Assembly: GCF_028368935.1 (NCBI RefSeq)
Contig: NZ_JAQNDK010000003.1
Span: 1 to 64,000, forward strand
Source: Sorangium aterium
Lineage (GTDB): Bacteria; Myxococcota_A; Polyangia; Polyangiales; Polyangiaceae
Length of the DNA: 64,000 nt
Direction: 5' to 3'
A program made the position numbers and the translations under genes. The notes below the pieces were generated by a model. It had not been told where the DNA came from, made no database searches, and saw only the letters and a list, made by a program, of their open reading frames with translations. This document shows positions 49,628 through 58,653 of this stretch, in pieces; position 1 is the stretch's first letter; every line of letters starts with the position of its first letter.

Positions 49628-51265
49628 TCAGAGCCAGCTCTCGCCGATCGCGATCCCCGCCGAGGCCGCGATCGTCTCGGCGGCGCGCACGCCGCAGGCG
49701 TGCGCCTCCTCGAAGAGCGCCATCCCCGGCTGATCGACGTGAGCCCAGGCGACGCGCTCGGAGAGCGCGCAGCGCGGCTCGAACGGCCGCGGGCCGAGGA
49801 AGCCGGGGCGCGGGCGCGGCATCGCGTGACCCCAGATCATGACGTCCATCCGCTCGACGTCGTCGCGCAGGTGCGGGTGCGCCGGCGCGAGGTCGCGCAG
49901 CACGCCGTCGGCGAGCGACTCCCACGGCGCGCGGAGCAGCGCCGCGCGCGCGGCGGCCACGTCCGGCCCGCCGAAGGCGCGGTAGTAGGTCAGCACGGTG
50001 CGCTGCACCGGCGTCTCGAGGCGCGATCGCTGCATCGTCGCCGCCGCGAGATCGGTGAGCTGGTGGCGCGCGTCGACGTAGCCGAGCCCCTCGGCGCCGT
50101 AGAGGACGGAATCCCACGCGTGGTTGGGGTCGATCGGCCGCTCGACGTGCAGGTTCGCCACGAGCCACGCCGACGCGATCCGCTCCGGCAGGCCGCCCGC
50201 TGCGCTCCCCGCGAAGATCCGGCGCACGACGAACGCCGGCGCCGCGAGGATGGCCGCGCGGGCCTCGATACGGCGCGCCTCGCCGCGCTGCACGTCGACG
50301 TAGTCGATCTCGACGCGGCCGCCCGGCTGCGGGCGCACCGACGTGACGAGCGCGCCGAGCGACACGCGCGGCGCCGCGCGCTCGAGCAGCGCCTTCACGA
50401 GCCGGCCGTTGCCCTCGGGCCAGACGAGGTAGCGGCTGCCCGCGAGCTCCGGCGCGCGCGCCTTGCGCCCCGCGAAGTAGTGCAGCCCCGCCCAGGCCGA
50501 GATCTCCTCGGGCGCGCCGCCGAAGTCGTCGAGCATCGCGTAGCGCACGTACCAGCGAAGGAACGGCGTGCGGTACCCCTCGCGATCGAGCCACGCCGCC
50601 ATGCTCATCCGGTCGAGCTGGAGGAGCTCGGGGTCGCGCGAGGAGCGTTCGAGCGGGATCTGGAACGCCGGGCGCCCGTCGCTGCCGGTGAGCTCCGTGA
50701 GCTCCTCCTCGAACGCATGAAACCTCTCGAGCTCGTCCAGCGCCTCGCTCGAGAGCGCGTCGAGCGGCGCGAGGCCGCTGTGCCACGCGCCCTCGTAGAA
50801 CAGCCGCTCGCCCGGCGCGTGGCACAGCCGCCGCGGATCGAACGTGGGGCGCCCCGCCGCGTCCCACCCGGTGACGACGCCCATCTGCTCGAGCAGGCGC
50901 AGCGTCGCGCGCGCCTCGACGTTCGGCGCGGCGAGGTAGTGCGCGCCCCACGGGTACGGCACGACGCCGTCGTCGCCCCACGCGCTCGTGCCGCCTGGCC
51001 TCGGCTCGAGCTCGAGGACCCGCAGATCGAGCCCGGCACCGGCGAGCCGCCACGCGGCCGACAACCCGCTCACCCCGCCGCCGACGATCACGACGTCCGC
51101 GCGCTCGGCGGGGCCGCTCGCCGCGGGCAGCGGGCCGCCGCGGAGCAGGTGGCCCGCGCCGTGGGCCGCGCCGACGATCTCGCCGGCGAGCGGCGCGCGC
51201 CCGGGCGAGGCCGTGTGCACGACCCAGCCCGCGGCCACGGAGCTCAGGAAGCCGCGGCGGTTCAC
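49628..51265 (-). CDS. Tat-exported FAD-dependent amine-oxidase-like protein
   Basis: A 545-residue flavoprotein. The N-terminus MNRRGFLSS with a hydrophobic stretch is a twin-arginine export signal. VIVGGGVSGLSAAWRLAGAG (about 58-77) binds FAD, and the PGGTSAWGDDGV segment follows. The overall fold is that of amine oxidases/protoporphyrinogen oxidases. It is expected to be periplasmic. The gene lies 4 bases downstream of the spermidine-synthase-like gene on the same strand, so it may oxidise an amine made by that protein. Confidence 0.85.
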   Translation of the reverse strand: MNRRGFLSSVAAGWVVHTASPGRAPLAGEIVGAAHGAGHLLRGGPLPAASGPAERADVVIVGGGVSGLSAAWRLAGAGLDLRVLELEPRPGGTSAWGDDGVVPYPWGAHYLAAPNVEARATLRLLEQMGVVTGWDAAGRPTFDPRRLCHAPGERLFYEGAWHSGLAPLDALSSEALDELERFHAFEEELTELTGSDGRPAFQIPLERSSRDPELLQLDRMSMAAWLDREGYRTPFLRWYVRYAMLDDFGGAPEEISAWAGLHYFAGRKARAPELAGSRYLVWPEGNGRLVKALLERAAPRVSLGALVTSVRPQPGGRVEIDYVDVQRGEARRIEARAAILAAPAFVVRRIFAGSAAGGLPERIASAWLVANLHVERPIDPNHAWDSVLYGAEGLGYVDARHQLTDLAAATMQRSRLETPVQRTVLTYYRAFGGPDVAAARAALLRAPWESLADGVLRDLAPAHPHLRDDVERMDVMIWGHAMPRPRPGFLGPRPFEPRCALSERVAWAHVDQPGMALFEEAHACGVRAAETIAASAGIAIGESWL

Positions 51266-51269
51266 CGGA

Positions 51270-52874
51270 TCACCGGGTCCACTCGGCCCACTCGCGCGTG
51301 TACACGGAGACGAGCTTCTGGTCGTTCAGCCGGTTGATCGGCGCCTCGACGCGGCCGAGATCGCGAGGGAACCGGAAGAGCTCCGGCAGGCCGCTCGAGT
51401 CGAGGTAGCGGAGCCTCGACGGATCGATCCGGAGGGCGCCTGGCGCGGCGAGCCCCTCGCCGCCCGCCAGGATGAAGCCCCACTCGCCGAAGCTCGGAAC
51501 GTAGACGTGGAGCGGCGCGGTCTTGAAGCCGGCCGCCTCGAGCGTCGTCACGACGCACCAGAACGACTCGCGCGCGTAGTGAGGCGACGTCGCCTGGACG
51601 ACGGCGAGCCCGCGCACGGAGAGCCGCTGCCGGAGCAGGTGATAGAACGCGTCCGTGTACAGCTTGCCGACGGCGTAGTTGCCCGGATCGGGGAAGTCGA
51701 CGATCGCGAGATCGAACGACTCGGTCGACTCCTCGAGGTACTTGAACGCGTCCTCGTTGCGGACGGCGACGCGCGGGTCGCGGAGCGAGCCCTGGTTCAG
51801 CTCCGCGGCGAGCGGCAGATCGCGGAAGGCGCCGGTGACCGCGCCGTCCAGGTCGACGAGCAGGATCTGCTCGACCGACGGGTAACGGAGCAGCTCGCGC
51901 GCTGCGAGCCCGTCGCCGCCGCCGAGGATCAGCGCGCGCCGCGGCTCGCGCCCCAGCGCGGCGACGGCCGGGTGCACGAGCACCTCGTGGTACCGGTGCT
52001 CGTCGTCCGACGAGAACTGGAGGTTGCCGTTCAGGAAGAGGCGCGTCGTGCGCGGGCTCCTCGTGATGACGAGGCGCTGGTAGGGCGACTGCGCCGCGTA
52101 GACGATGGGCGCCCCGAAATAGAGCGCCTCCGAGCGCTCGACGAACCGCGAGACGAGCGCGAAGGCGACCCCGAGCCCAGCGATCACGATCAGGCAGAGC
52201 GCCCGCAGCCGGACGACGACGGCGCGATCGAGGGGGAACAGGAACGTGCTCGTGATCGCGACGGCCGCGTTGAGCATGCCGAAGAACAGGCTCGTCTGGT
52301 GGATCCCGAGGCGCGGCAAGAGGAGCGAGGGGAAGAGCAGGCTCGCGGCCAGCGCGCCGATGTAGTCGAGCGTGAGCACGCGCGCGACGAGCCGCTTGAG
52401 ATCGAGCGAGAAGTTGAGCAGCCGGATGAGCAGCGGGATCTCGAGCCCCACGAGCACCCCGATGAGCAGCACGAGCGAGTAGAGCAGCGCGCGGAACGAA
52501 CCGAGCGCCGTGTACACCCGGAAGAGCATCGGCGCGGAGAGCCCCCCGACGAGTGCGAGGCCGAGCTCGATCTCGACGAAGCGCTCGAGGAGCCGGCTCT
52601 CGATGTACTGGGAGAGGTACGAGCCGATCCCCATCGCGAACAGGTAAAGGCCGATGACGAAGCTGAACTGCGTCACCGAGTCGCCGAGGACGTAGCTCGC
52701 GAGCGTGCCGGTGATGAGCTCGTAGACGAGCCCCGACGTGGCGATGACGAACACGCTCGCGAGGAGCGCCGGGTGCACGAGCCGGGGCAGCGGCTGCGCA
52801 GCAGGAAAGGGCGCCGGAGCGTCCCCGGGAGGGGCGCCCCGAGCTCCCGCAGGGCTCTCCTCGGTGGCCGGCAT
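51270..52874 (-). CDS. Membrane-bound spermidine-synthase-like protein (polyamine aminopropyltransferase)
   Basis: 534 residues. About seven membrane helices occupy residues 35-250. The C-terminal domain (about 260-530) matches spermidine synthase, with the LILGGGDGLAAREL cofactor loop and the VDFPDPGN and LYTDAFYHLLRQRL segments. Enzymes of this class move an aminopropyl group from decarboxylated SAM; the fused membrane variants have unknown substrates. The start at 52874 is chosen from the first good ATG before the membrane part. It is divergent from the DUF4178 gene. Confidence 0.9.
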   Translation of the reverse strand: MPATEESPAGARGAPPGDAPAPFPAAQPLPRLVHPALLASVFVIATSGLVYELITGTLASYVLGDSVTQFSFVIGLYLFAMGIGSYLSQYIESRLLERFVEIELGLALVGGLSAPMLFRVYTALGSFRALLYSLVLLIGVLVGLEIPLLIRLLNFSLDLKRLVARVLTLDYIGALAASLLFPSLLLPRLGIHQTSLFFGMLNAAVAITSTFLFPLDRAVVVRLRALCLIVIAGLGVAFALVSRFVERSEALYFGAPIVYAAQSPYQRLVITRSPRTTRLFLNGNLQFSSDDEHRYHEVLVHPAVAALGREPRRALILGGGDGLAARELLRYPSVEQILLVDLDGAVTGAFRDLPLAAELNQGSLRDPRVAVRNEDAFKYLEESTESFDLAIVDFPDPGNYAVGKLYTDAFYHLLRQRLSVRGLAVVQATSPHYARESFWCVVTTLEAAGFKTAPLHVYVPSFGEWGFILAGGEGLAAPGALRIDPSRLRYLDSSGLPELFRFPRDLGRVEAPINRLNDQKLVSVYTREWAEWTR

Positions 52875-53010
52875 CGGCGCGGTCCTAGCACCGCTCGCGC
52901 TGGACCACAGCCTGTTCGGGCTCGCCGGCGCGCTGGTGAGCTCTGGCGAGCGTCCGCGCGCTGACGAGCTGCGGCGTGCGGCGTGTGCGGTACGCACGAC
53001 GTGCTCCGTG

Positions 53011-53052
53011 CGACGTGCGACGTGCGACGTGCGACGTGCGACGTGCGACGTG
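53011..53052. repeat. 7-bp tandem repeat (six copies)
   Basis: CGACGTG is repeated perfectly six times from 53011 to 53052, between the divergent spermidine-synthase-like and DUF4178 genes. It lies 74 bases before the DUF4178 start, so copy-number change could move promoter elements. Confidence 0.85.
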
Positions 53053-53125
53053 CTGCGTGTGATGTCGACGAGCGCACCTGAAACGCTTCCTCTTCCGTCG
53101 TCGAGGCTTCTAGTATGGTGCTCGC

Positions 53126-54598
53126 GTGAGCACGCCCTTCGACCGAGCAGCCGCGTGCCCCTCCTGCGGCGCGCCGATCACGTTTCGCTTCGCGGGCGCG
53201 ATGGCGCAGGTGTGCAAGCACTGCAAGTTCGTCGTCGCGCGCACCGATCGGGACCTCCGCGCCGTCGGGCGCGTCGCCGACTTGGTCGATATACCAACGC
53301 CCCTCCAGCTCGGCGTCACCGGGCGCTGGGGCAACGAGCCGTTCGTTGTCGACGGCCGCGTCCAGCTCGATCGGGCCAGCGCGCCGGGCGCGCCCTGGCA
53401 GGAGATCTTCATCGCGTTCCCGGCCAGCGGTCGCTGGACGTGGGTCGCCTTCGCTCAGGGGCGCTGGTACGCCACCACCGAGGCGCCGCTCCCGCTGAAC
53501 GGGCTGCCGCAGTGGAGCTCCCTCCAGCCGGGCGGCCGTGTCCACCTCGAGGGGCACGGCATGTTCACCGTCGTCGAGGTCGGCAGCCGGCGCGTGATCT
53601 CCGCCGAAGGAGAGATGCCCTACGTCGCCGCGCCGGGCGTGGTGACGGGCTTCGTCGACATCGCTGGGCCGAGGGGCGAGTTCGGGACGCTCGACTACGG
53701 CGACGGGCGGATGATCCCGCCCAAGCTCTACCTGGGCCGGCAGATCGACCCGGCCGTGATGAAGCTCGACACCGGCGCCCCTGTGGACCAGCCCACAGCG
53801 CAGGTGTCGGCCGTCGCGTGCCCGAACTGCGGCGGCAACCTTCCGCTCGCCGCGCCCGGCACCACGGAGCGCATCGTCTGCCGGTACTGCGGTACGGCGA
53901 GCGACCTCACGAAGGGCGCGCTCGTCGCGCTCGGCCAGGTCCCACGGCCGCCCATGGAGCCGTACGTCCCGCTCGGCGCCGAGGGCCAGCTCCGCGGCAC
54001 GCGCGTGCTCTGCATCGGCTTCGTCATCCGGGGCTGCACGGTGGAGGGCGAGCGCTACCGCTGGCGGGAGTACCTGCTCTACGGCGGGCCGAGCGTCGGC
54101 TACCTGTGGCTGATGGAAGAGGACGGCGCGTGGCAGCTCGTGACGCCTCTCTCACCCGGCGAGGTCCAGCCGATGGGCTCGACGGCGAGCTATCAAGGGC
54201 GGACGTACGCGCTCAAGCAGAGCGTCCACGCCGAGGTGGAATACGTCATCGGCGAGTTCTACTGGAAGGTCGAGATCGGCGAGGCGGTGCAGGCCACGGA
54301 GTACGAGGGCGAAGGCGGCAAGGTCAGCATCGAGCAGGCCCCGACCGAGGTGAGCGTGTCATTCTGCTCACCGCTTCCAGGGAAGGAGCTCGCCGCCGCC
54401 TTCCACCTGCCGCCCCCGCCGAGCCCCTCGTTCGGCGGCGGGACGAGCGCCAGCGCCGGCACGGTCGTCGTCATCGTCGTCGTCCTGATCGTCGTCCTCC
54501 TCATTCTCATCGCGCTCAGCGACTGCGGTGGGGGCGGCGGCGGCGTCATCTTCATTCCGAGCGGGGGGGGCAGCCCGAGCTTCGGCGGTGGGAAGTGA
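53126..54598 (+). CDS. Double DUF4178/zinc-ribbon protein with C-terminal membrane anchor
   Basis: 490 residues. A zinc ribbon CPSCGAPITFRF...CKHC lies near residues 11-34, followed by a DUF4178-like domain; a second zinc ribbon CPNCGGNL...CRYCG (about 232-258) precedes a second DUF4178-like domain. A helix of valine/isoleucine-rich residues (about 445-465) anchors the C-terminus, with glycine-rich ends. DUF4178 proteins are often encoded next to polyamine aminopropyltransferases, which is also true here. The function is unknown. It starts with GTG. Confidence 0.82.
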   Translation: MSTPFDRAAACPSCGAPITFRFAGAMAQVCKHCKFVVARTDRDLRAVGRVADLVDIPTPLQLGVTGRWGNEPFVVDGRVQLDRASAPGAPWQEIFIAFPASGRWTWVAFAQGRWYATTEAPLPLNGLPQWSSLQPGGRVHLEGHGMFTVVEVGSRRVISAEGEMPYVAAPGVVTGFVDIAGPRGEFGTLDYGDGRMIPPKLYLGRQIDPAVMKLDTGAPVDQPTAQVSAVACPNCGGNLPLAAPGTTERIVCRYCGTASDLTKGALVALGQVPRPPMEPYVPLGAEGQLRGTRVLCIGFVIRGCTVEGERYRWREYLLYGGPSVGYLWLMEEDGAWQLVTPLSPGEVQPMGSTASYQGRTYALKQSVHAEVEYVIGEFYWKVEIGEAVQATEYEGEGGKVSIEQAPTEVSVSFCSPLPGKELAAAFHLPPPPSPSFGGGTSASAGTVVVIVVVLIVVLLILIALSDCGGGGGGVIFIPSGGGSPSFGGGK

Positions 54599-54908
54599 TC
54601 CAGTTTCACTGCTCTATTCGGTTGCGTATGAAATAAACGGCCTGCGTCGGTGCGTCTTTTGCGATCCCGGCTGGTGTCGTGTCGGGCACGAGCAGCGCTG
54701 GACATGTCTATGTCCACCTCCGTGGAAAGGCGACATCGCGTCGAGCGGAGCGGTCGGATTCGGGCAGATGATGGTCGGTTTCGGGTATCGACCGCCGCCG
54801 GCCGCCGCTGGCGATCGAATGATTTCAATGGCTTACGCGCTGGCCACCGGCGGCCCGTGACGTGCAATGTGCCGTCCGACGCCGGCGGTGGGCCGGCGGC
54901 GGAGGCCC
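54599..54908 (+). other. Intergenic region before the isoprenoid/subtilase operon
   Basis: 310 bases with no gene that I can support. A weak sigma-54-like sequence lies at 54684-54699 (GG at 54685, GC at 54697), but its -12 part lacks the TT, so it is not called as a promoter. Confidence 0.45.
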
Positions 54909-55217
54909 ATGCAAACCGTGAATTCGATCGACCCGCACGCACAGCTGCGTGCGCTCTACATCTCGCTGCTCCGAAACCAGGAGTACTTCGACGAGTTCAA
55001 GCAGTTGCTCGCCCTCTACGTCGTCGCGCCCGAGGCAGACGAGGAGCCGGTGGACGCGGCCAGGATCCGCGCGCAGCTCAACGGCCGCATCCGCTCCTGG
55101 ATCGGCGGCTTCTTTGATGGGCTGAGCGCCTCCCAGGTGCTCCAGTGGCGCGCGATCGTGGTCGAGGAGCGCTTCAACGTGTGCCTGTCGCCCTGGAAGG
55201 AGTCGAACGTCTATTGA
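54909..55217 (+). CDS. Small hypothetical protein upstream of isoprenoid-synthase-like gene
   Basis: 102 residues, predicted helical and soluble, with no signal peptide or cysteine cluster. It contains LRALYISLLRNQEYFDEFKQ near 18-37 and ends ERFNVCLSPWKESNVY. A GGAGG site lies 5-9 bases before ATG 54909, supporting translation. The next gene starts 157 bases downstream on the same strand. I do not recognise the family; it could be an accessory or substrate of the downstream enzymes. Confidence 0.6.
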   Translation: MQTVNSIDPHAQLRALYISLLRNQEYFDEFKQLLALYVVAPEADEEPVDAARIRAQLNGRIRSWIGGFFDGLSASQVLQWRAIVVEERFNVCLSPWKESNVY

Positions 55218-55373
55218 TGCTGCGGCGCAGGCGACAGGCGGGGTTGCACCGCCATCGGCGTACGTCTCACCGGCGCGGCTCTGCCCCGGCGCCATCTACC
55301 GGCGCCCGGAGCGCGCCGCGCACCGCGAGCGCCGAGCCCGGCGCGGCGCGCCGGGCGATGGAGGTGCCCGCGC

Positions 55374-56477
55374 ATGGATGACGCCCTCTGGGTGGACGAG
55401 CTCTACAAGGCGTTCTGGCGGACCCTCCCCGGGATGCTGCACGCCGACGCGCAGGGGCTGGCCTACACGCTCGGCCTGTCCCCGTCGCGCGACGTGCCCT
55501 GGAGCGCCGTGTTCAGCAACGAGATCACGCTGGCCGCGCCCGCGCTGCTCGCGGAGGCCATGCCGGGCGTCCGCGGGGCCACGGTACAGGACGCGCTGCT
55601 CGCGCACATGCTCGCCGTCATCGAGGCGTTCGGCACCGATCGCATCAAGGACAAGCAGGTCCGCCCGACCTGGCAGCTCGAGGCCATCCTGGCGCACGCT
55701 CGGCGGGCGCGCGACGACGCGCTCCGCCGCGTCGCGCCAGGCGTCGACGACCCGGCCATCGATTTCGCGCGCGCGGACGACGCGACGCTGTTCGCCATCG
55801 AGACCGAGCGCAGCCTCCTGGCGAGCGGCGGGCCCGCCGGCTTCAGCCGCTACTACGCGCTCTCCCTCGGCAAGCAGAGCGTCGGCTTCCCGGCGTCGAT
55901 CGCCCTCGCGCACGCCGCCGGCTGGAACGCCGAGCGGCGCGAAGTGCTCGCGCGGCTGCTGTCGTCGGTGTGGCTCGGGCTGCAGCTCCACGACGACGTC
56001 ATGGACTGGCAGGACGACTACCAGCGAGGCGGCGCCTGGGCCGTCGTCCTGGCCTCGGAGCTCCGATCGCGCGCGCACGGAGAGCCCCAGGCCGAAGAGC
56101 GCGATCGGGAGCGCGCCTCGGAGCCGCGCCACCGCGGTGCCGTCGCGTACGGGCCGCTCGGCACGCCGCCCTGGGGGATCGCGGTGACGCCGAAGGCGCA
56201 GAGCGAGCCGCCGATCCCCGACGCGCCCTCGTCCCTGCTCCCCGTCCGCCGGATCGTCCTCGAGTCCGGCGTCCTCGCGGCGATGCTCGACGGCGAGCGC
56301 CGGTGCTTCCGCGCCGCGCGGCGGCGGGCCGCCGTGCTCGGCGCTCGCCGCGTCGCGGCCTGGGCGGAGGGGAGGGAGGGGCAAGCCCAGGAGCTCGCGC
56401 GGTGCGAGGCCGAGAGCCCCGGCTTCGCCAACCGCGCCCACGCGCTCAACGCCTGGGCCAAGGCCGTGCTGGCATGA
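55374..56477 (+). CDS. Class I isoprenoid-biosynthesis-enzyme-like protein
   Basis: 367 residues with an all-helical pattern. Two Asp-rich sites resemble prenyl synthases: a degenerate first one (DRIKDKQ, about 88-94) and a clear second one, LQLHDDVMDWQDD (about 203-215). In prenyl transferases these bind Mg2+ and diphosphate. The length fits the family. The weakened first motif suggests an altered substrate or a terpene cyclase-like reaction. Its stop overlaps the subtilase gene start (ATGA), so they are coupled. The C-terminus (about 260-367) is Ala/Arg-rich. Confidence 0.72.
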   Translation: MDDALWVDELYKAFWRTLPGMLHADAQGLAYTLGLSPSRDVPWSAVFSNEITLAAPALLAEAMPGVRGATVQDALLAHMLAVIEAFGTDRIKDKQVRPTWQLEAILAHARRARDDALRRVAPGVDDPAIDFARADDATLFAIETERSLLASGGPAGFSRYYALSLGKQSVGFPASIALAHAAGWNAERREVLARLLSSVWLGLQLHDDVMDWQDDYQRGGAWAVVLASELRSRAHGEPQAEERDRERASEPRHRGAVAYGPLGTPPWGIAVTPKAQSEPPIPDAPSSLLPVRRIVLESGVLAAMLDGERRCFRAARRRAAVLGARRVAAWAEGREGQAQELARCEAESPGFANRAHALNAWAKAVLA

Positions 56478-58444
56478 GCCGCGGCCGCGGCGCGGCCGCG
56501 CGAGGGGGGGCGGGCTCTCCGGAGGAGGGGTCCGCGCGCGCGCGTCCGGCGCCCGGCCGCAAGAGCGCGCCGCCTCCCGCGTCGTCGGCCGCGCCGAGGA
56601 CGCGCCCGCGGCGCCCGCCGTGGGACTTCGGCTATGCCCCGGTCCCCACCGCCGCCGGCGACGACGACGGTGGTCCCCTCGACGTCGTCGTCGCCTCGCG
56701 GTGCCCCGTCGCGCCCGACGCGGTCGCCGAGGCGCTCGGGGAGCGCTGGTCTGGCGTCGCGGTCGAGCGCGTCATCGAGCGGACGCCCATCTTCTGGCTC
56801 CGCGTCCGATCCCCCGATCGCGGGCGGCGCGCGGACGTCGTCGCGGCGCTCTCGGCCGCGGCGCTGCCGGTGCGCTACGTCGCGTCGGCCCGGCGCCCGA
56901 GCGCCGCCGTCGCCCCCCGCTTCGACGCGGCCGCCGGCGCCGCGGCGCGCCCCGAGGGGTGGAAAGCGCGCGGCGCGTCGGACGAGGACGAGCCCGTCAC
57001 CCCTGGCCGCTGGTTCCTGCGCGACGAGGGCGGCGGGATCGGCGTCGATCGCCGCCGTTGCGGGGGCGGCGCCGGGATGCGCCTCGGGGTCATCGACGAC
57101 GACGCCTGGACGGCCGACGAGCTCGGCCTCGAGCGCGAGGTGCTCGTCATGATGGAGCAGCCGCCGCGCAGCCAGGCGCACGGCGCGTTCATGGTCGCGT
57201 GGGCCGTCGGGGGCCGTCGCCCCGGCGGGTTCCGCGGCGTCGCGCCGGACGCGTCGCCCCGGCTCTACCTGATCCCGAAGCCTGGATCGTGCGTCCTCGC
57301 CCTGCCGGTCGCGATCGTCCAGGCGGTCAGCGACGGCGCCGACGTCGTTGTGTGCGCCGCGTACGTCGAGGGCTCGACGACGCCCATGCTCGACGACGCG
57401 CTCGAGTTCGCCGCCCGCCTCGGGCGCCGCGGCCGGGGCTGCCCCGTCGTGTTCCCCACCGGCCGCGAGGCCTCGAGCCCTCCCGAGTCGCTGCACGCGA
57501 GCTTCTCGCTCGGGTTCGGCGAGCCCGCGAGCGACCCGCGCGTGTTCTGCGTCGGTCCGGGCGCCCGCGGCGACGGGTGGTTCCTCTGGCGGGACCGCCG
57601 GGGGCGGAGTCGCCCCTTCGCCAACCGCGGCCCGGCGGTGCGGTGGCTCGCGCCAGGGGACGACCTCGCCTGCCCGCTGCCGTCCGCGTCCAGCGCGACC
57701 CCCGCGCTCGAGCGGCTCTGCCACGCCGAGTCGAGCGGGGCCTCGGCGCTCGCCGCGGGCTCGCTGCTCCTCATCCTGTCGCAGAACCCGTCGCTCCGCC
57801 TGCCCGAGCTCGACGCCCTCGTGATGCGCACGCTCGCCCCGGTGCCTCCCGCGGCGCCCGCGTCGGCCGAGCCGATCGCCGACCCGTGGGACGTGCTCCC
57901 CGACGGGCGCGATCGCGACGGCCACAACGCCAAGCACGGCTACGGCCGCATCGACGCCGGTCGAGCTTGCCTCGCCGCCGGAGATCCGATCGCGCTCGCG
58001 CTGGTGCTCATCGGCGAGGACGGCGCCGCGCGCATCTGGCACGACGTCCGCGCCGAGGGCCCGCTCCTCCGCCGCCTGTACTCGCGCCGCCTCGCGCGCT
58101 GGGCCGTCCGGGCGCTGCTCGCCGACCCGAGCCTCTGCCACGGCGTCTGCGCGCTCGTGCGCCACGCCCGCCTCACCGCGGGCGACCCCCGGCGCCGGCG
58201 CGCCCACGGCGCCGGCGCCGTGCTGCGGCAGCTCTCGCTCCTCGTCCGCGCCCTCGCGGCGAGCCGCGCGGCGCCGCCGCCCTCGCCGCGCGTGCGGGAC
58301 GAGATCACCGCCGTGCTCGACCGGCTCGAGCGATCGGCGACCGACGCCGCCGCCGTCGCCGAGGTCGAGTCTCGCTTCGGAGCGCTGGCCGACGTCGTGT
58401 TCGCGGACGCCACGGACGGCGACGCGCACGAGGGCGCCGCCTGA
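56474..58444 (+). CDS. Divergent S8 (subtilisin-like) peptidase
   Basis: 656 residues. The first 60 are disordered and basic; there is no obvious signal peptide. The catalytic triad is recognisable: Asp in LGVIDDDAW (about 206), His in SQAHGAFMVAWA (about 236) and Ser in SSGASALAAGSL (about 422). The oxyanion segment that usually reads AAGNEG is VVFPTGREASS, so the Asn is missing and activity may be altered. The C-terminal 180 residues are helical and unrelated to subtilases. It is coupled to the isoprenoid-synthase-like gene and seems cytoplasmic, which is unusual for the family. Confidence 0.78.
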   Translation: MSRGRGAAARGGAGSPEEGSARARPAPGRKSAPPPASSAAPRTRPRRPPWDFGYAPVPTAAGDDDGGPLDVVVASRCPVAPDAVAEALGERWSGVAVERVIERTPIFWLRVRSPDRGRRADVVAALSAAALPVRYVASARRPSAAVAPRFDAAAGAAARPEGWKARGASDEDEPVTPGRWFLRDEGGGIGVDRRRCGGGAGMRLGVIDDDAWTADELGLEREVLVMMEQPPRSQAHGAFMVAWAVGGRRPGGFRGVAPDASPRLYLIPKPGSCVLALPVAIVQAVSDGADVVVCAAYVEGSTTPMLDDALEFAARLGRRGRGCPVVFPTGREASSPPESLHASFSLGFGEPASDPRVFCVGPGARGDGWFLWRDRRGRSRPFANRGPAVRWLAPGDDLACPLPSASSATPALERLCHAESSGASALAAGSLLLILSQNPSLRLPELDALVMRTLAPVPPAAPASAEPIADPWDVLPDGRDRDGHNAKHGYGRIDAGRACLAAGDPIALALVLIGEDGAARIWHDVRAEGPLLRRLYSRRLARWAVRALLADPSLCHGVCALVRHARLTAGDPRRRRAHGAGAVLRQLSLLVRALAASRAAPPPSPRVRDEITAVLDRLERSATDAAAVAEVESRFGALADVVFADATDGDAHEGAA

Positions 58445-58653
58445 GCGCGCTCCCGTCCCGCCGTGGGGTGATCCCGCTCTCATCTCCGCGGGAAAACGTA
58501 ATAATAATTGCGTAGTAGCGCTGCTGGGGCGCCAGGATCGCGGGTGCCGGGCGCGTTGCACGCCGTCCGGCGCGCGAGGCCCGTTGGTTCACTCGGAATT
58601 CCAGCGTATCGTGAGTGGCTGGCGGCGCAATTTGCGCGCCGTCGGCTCTCCCG

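Noticed and set aside
54684-54699. Sigma-54-like sequence before the small-protein gene
   Set aside because: GG/GC spacing is correct, but the -12 part reads GCGCT and lacks TT, and the leader to the gene would be over 200 bases.
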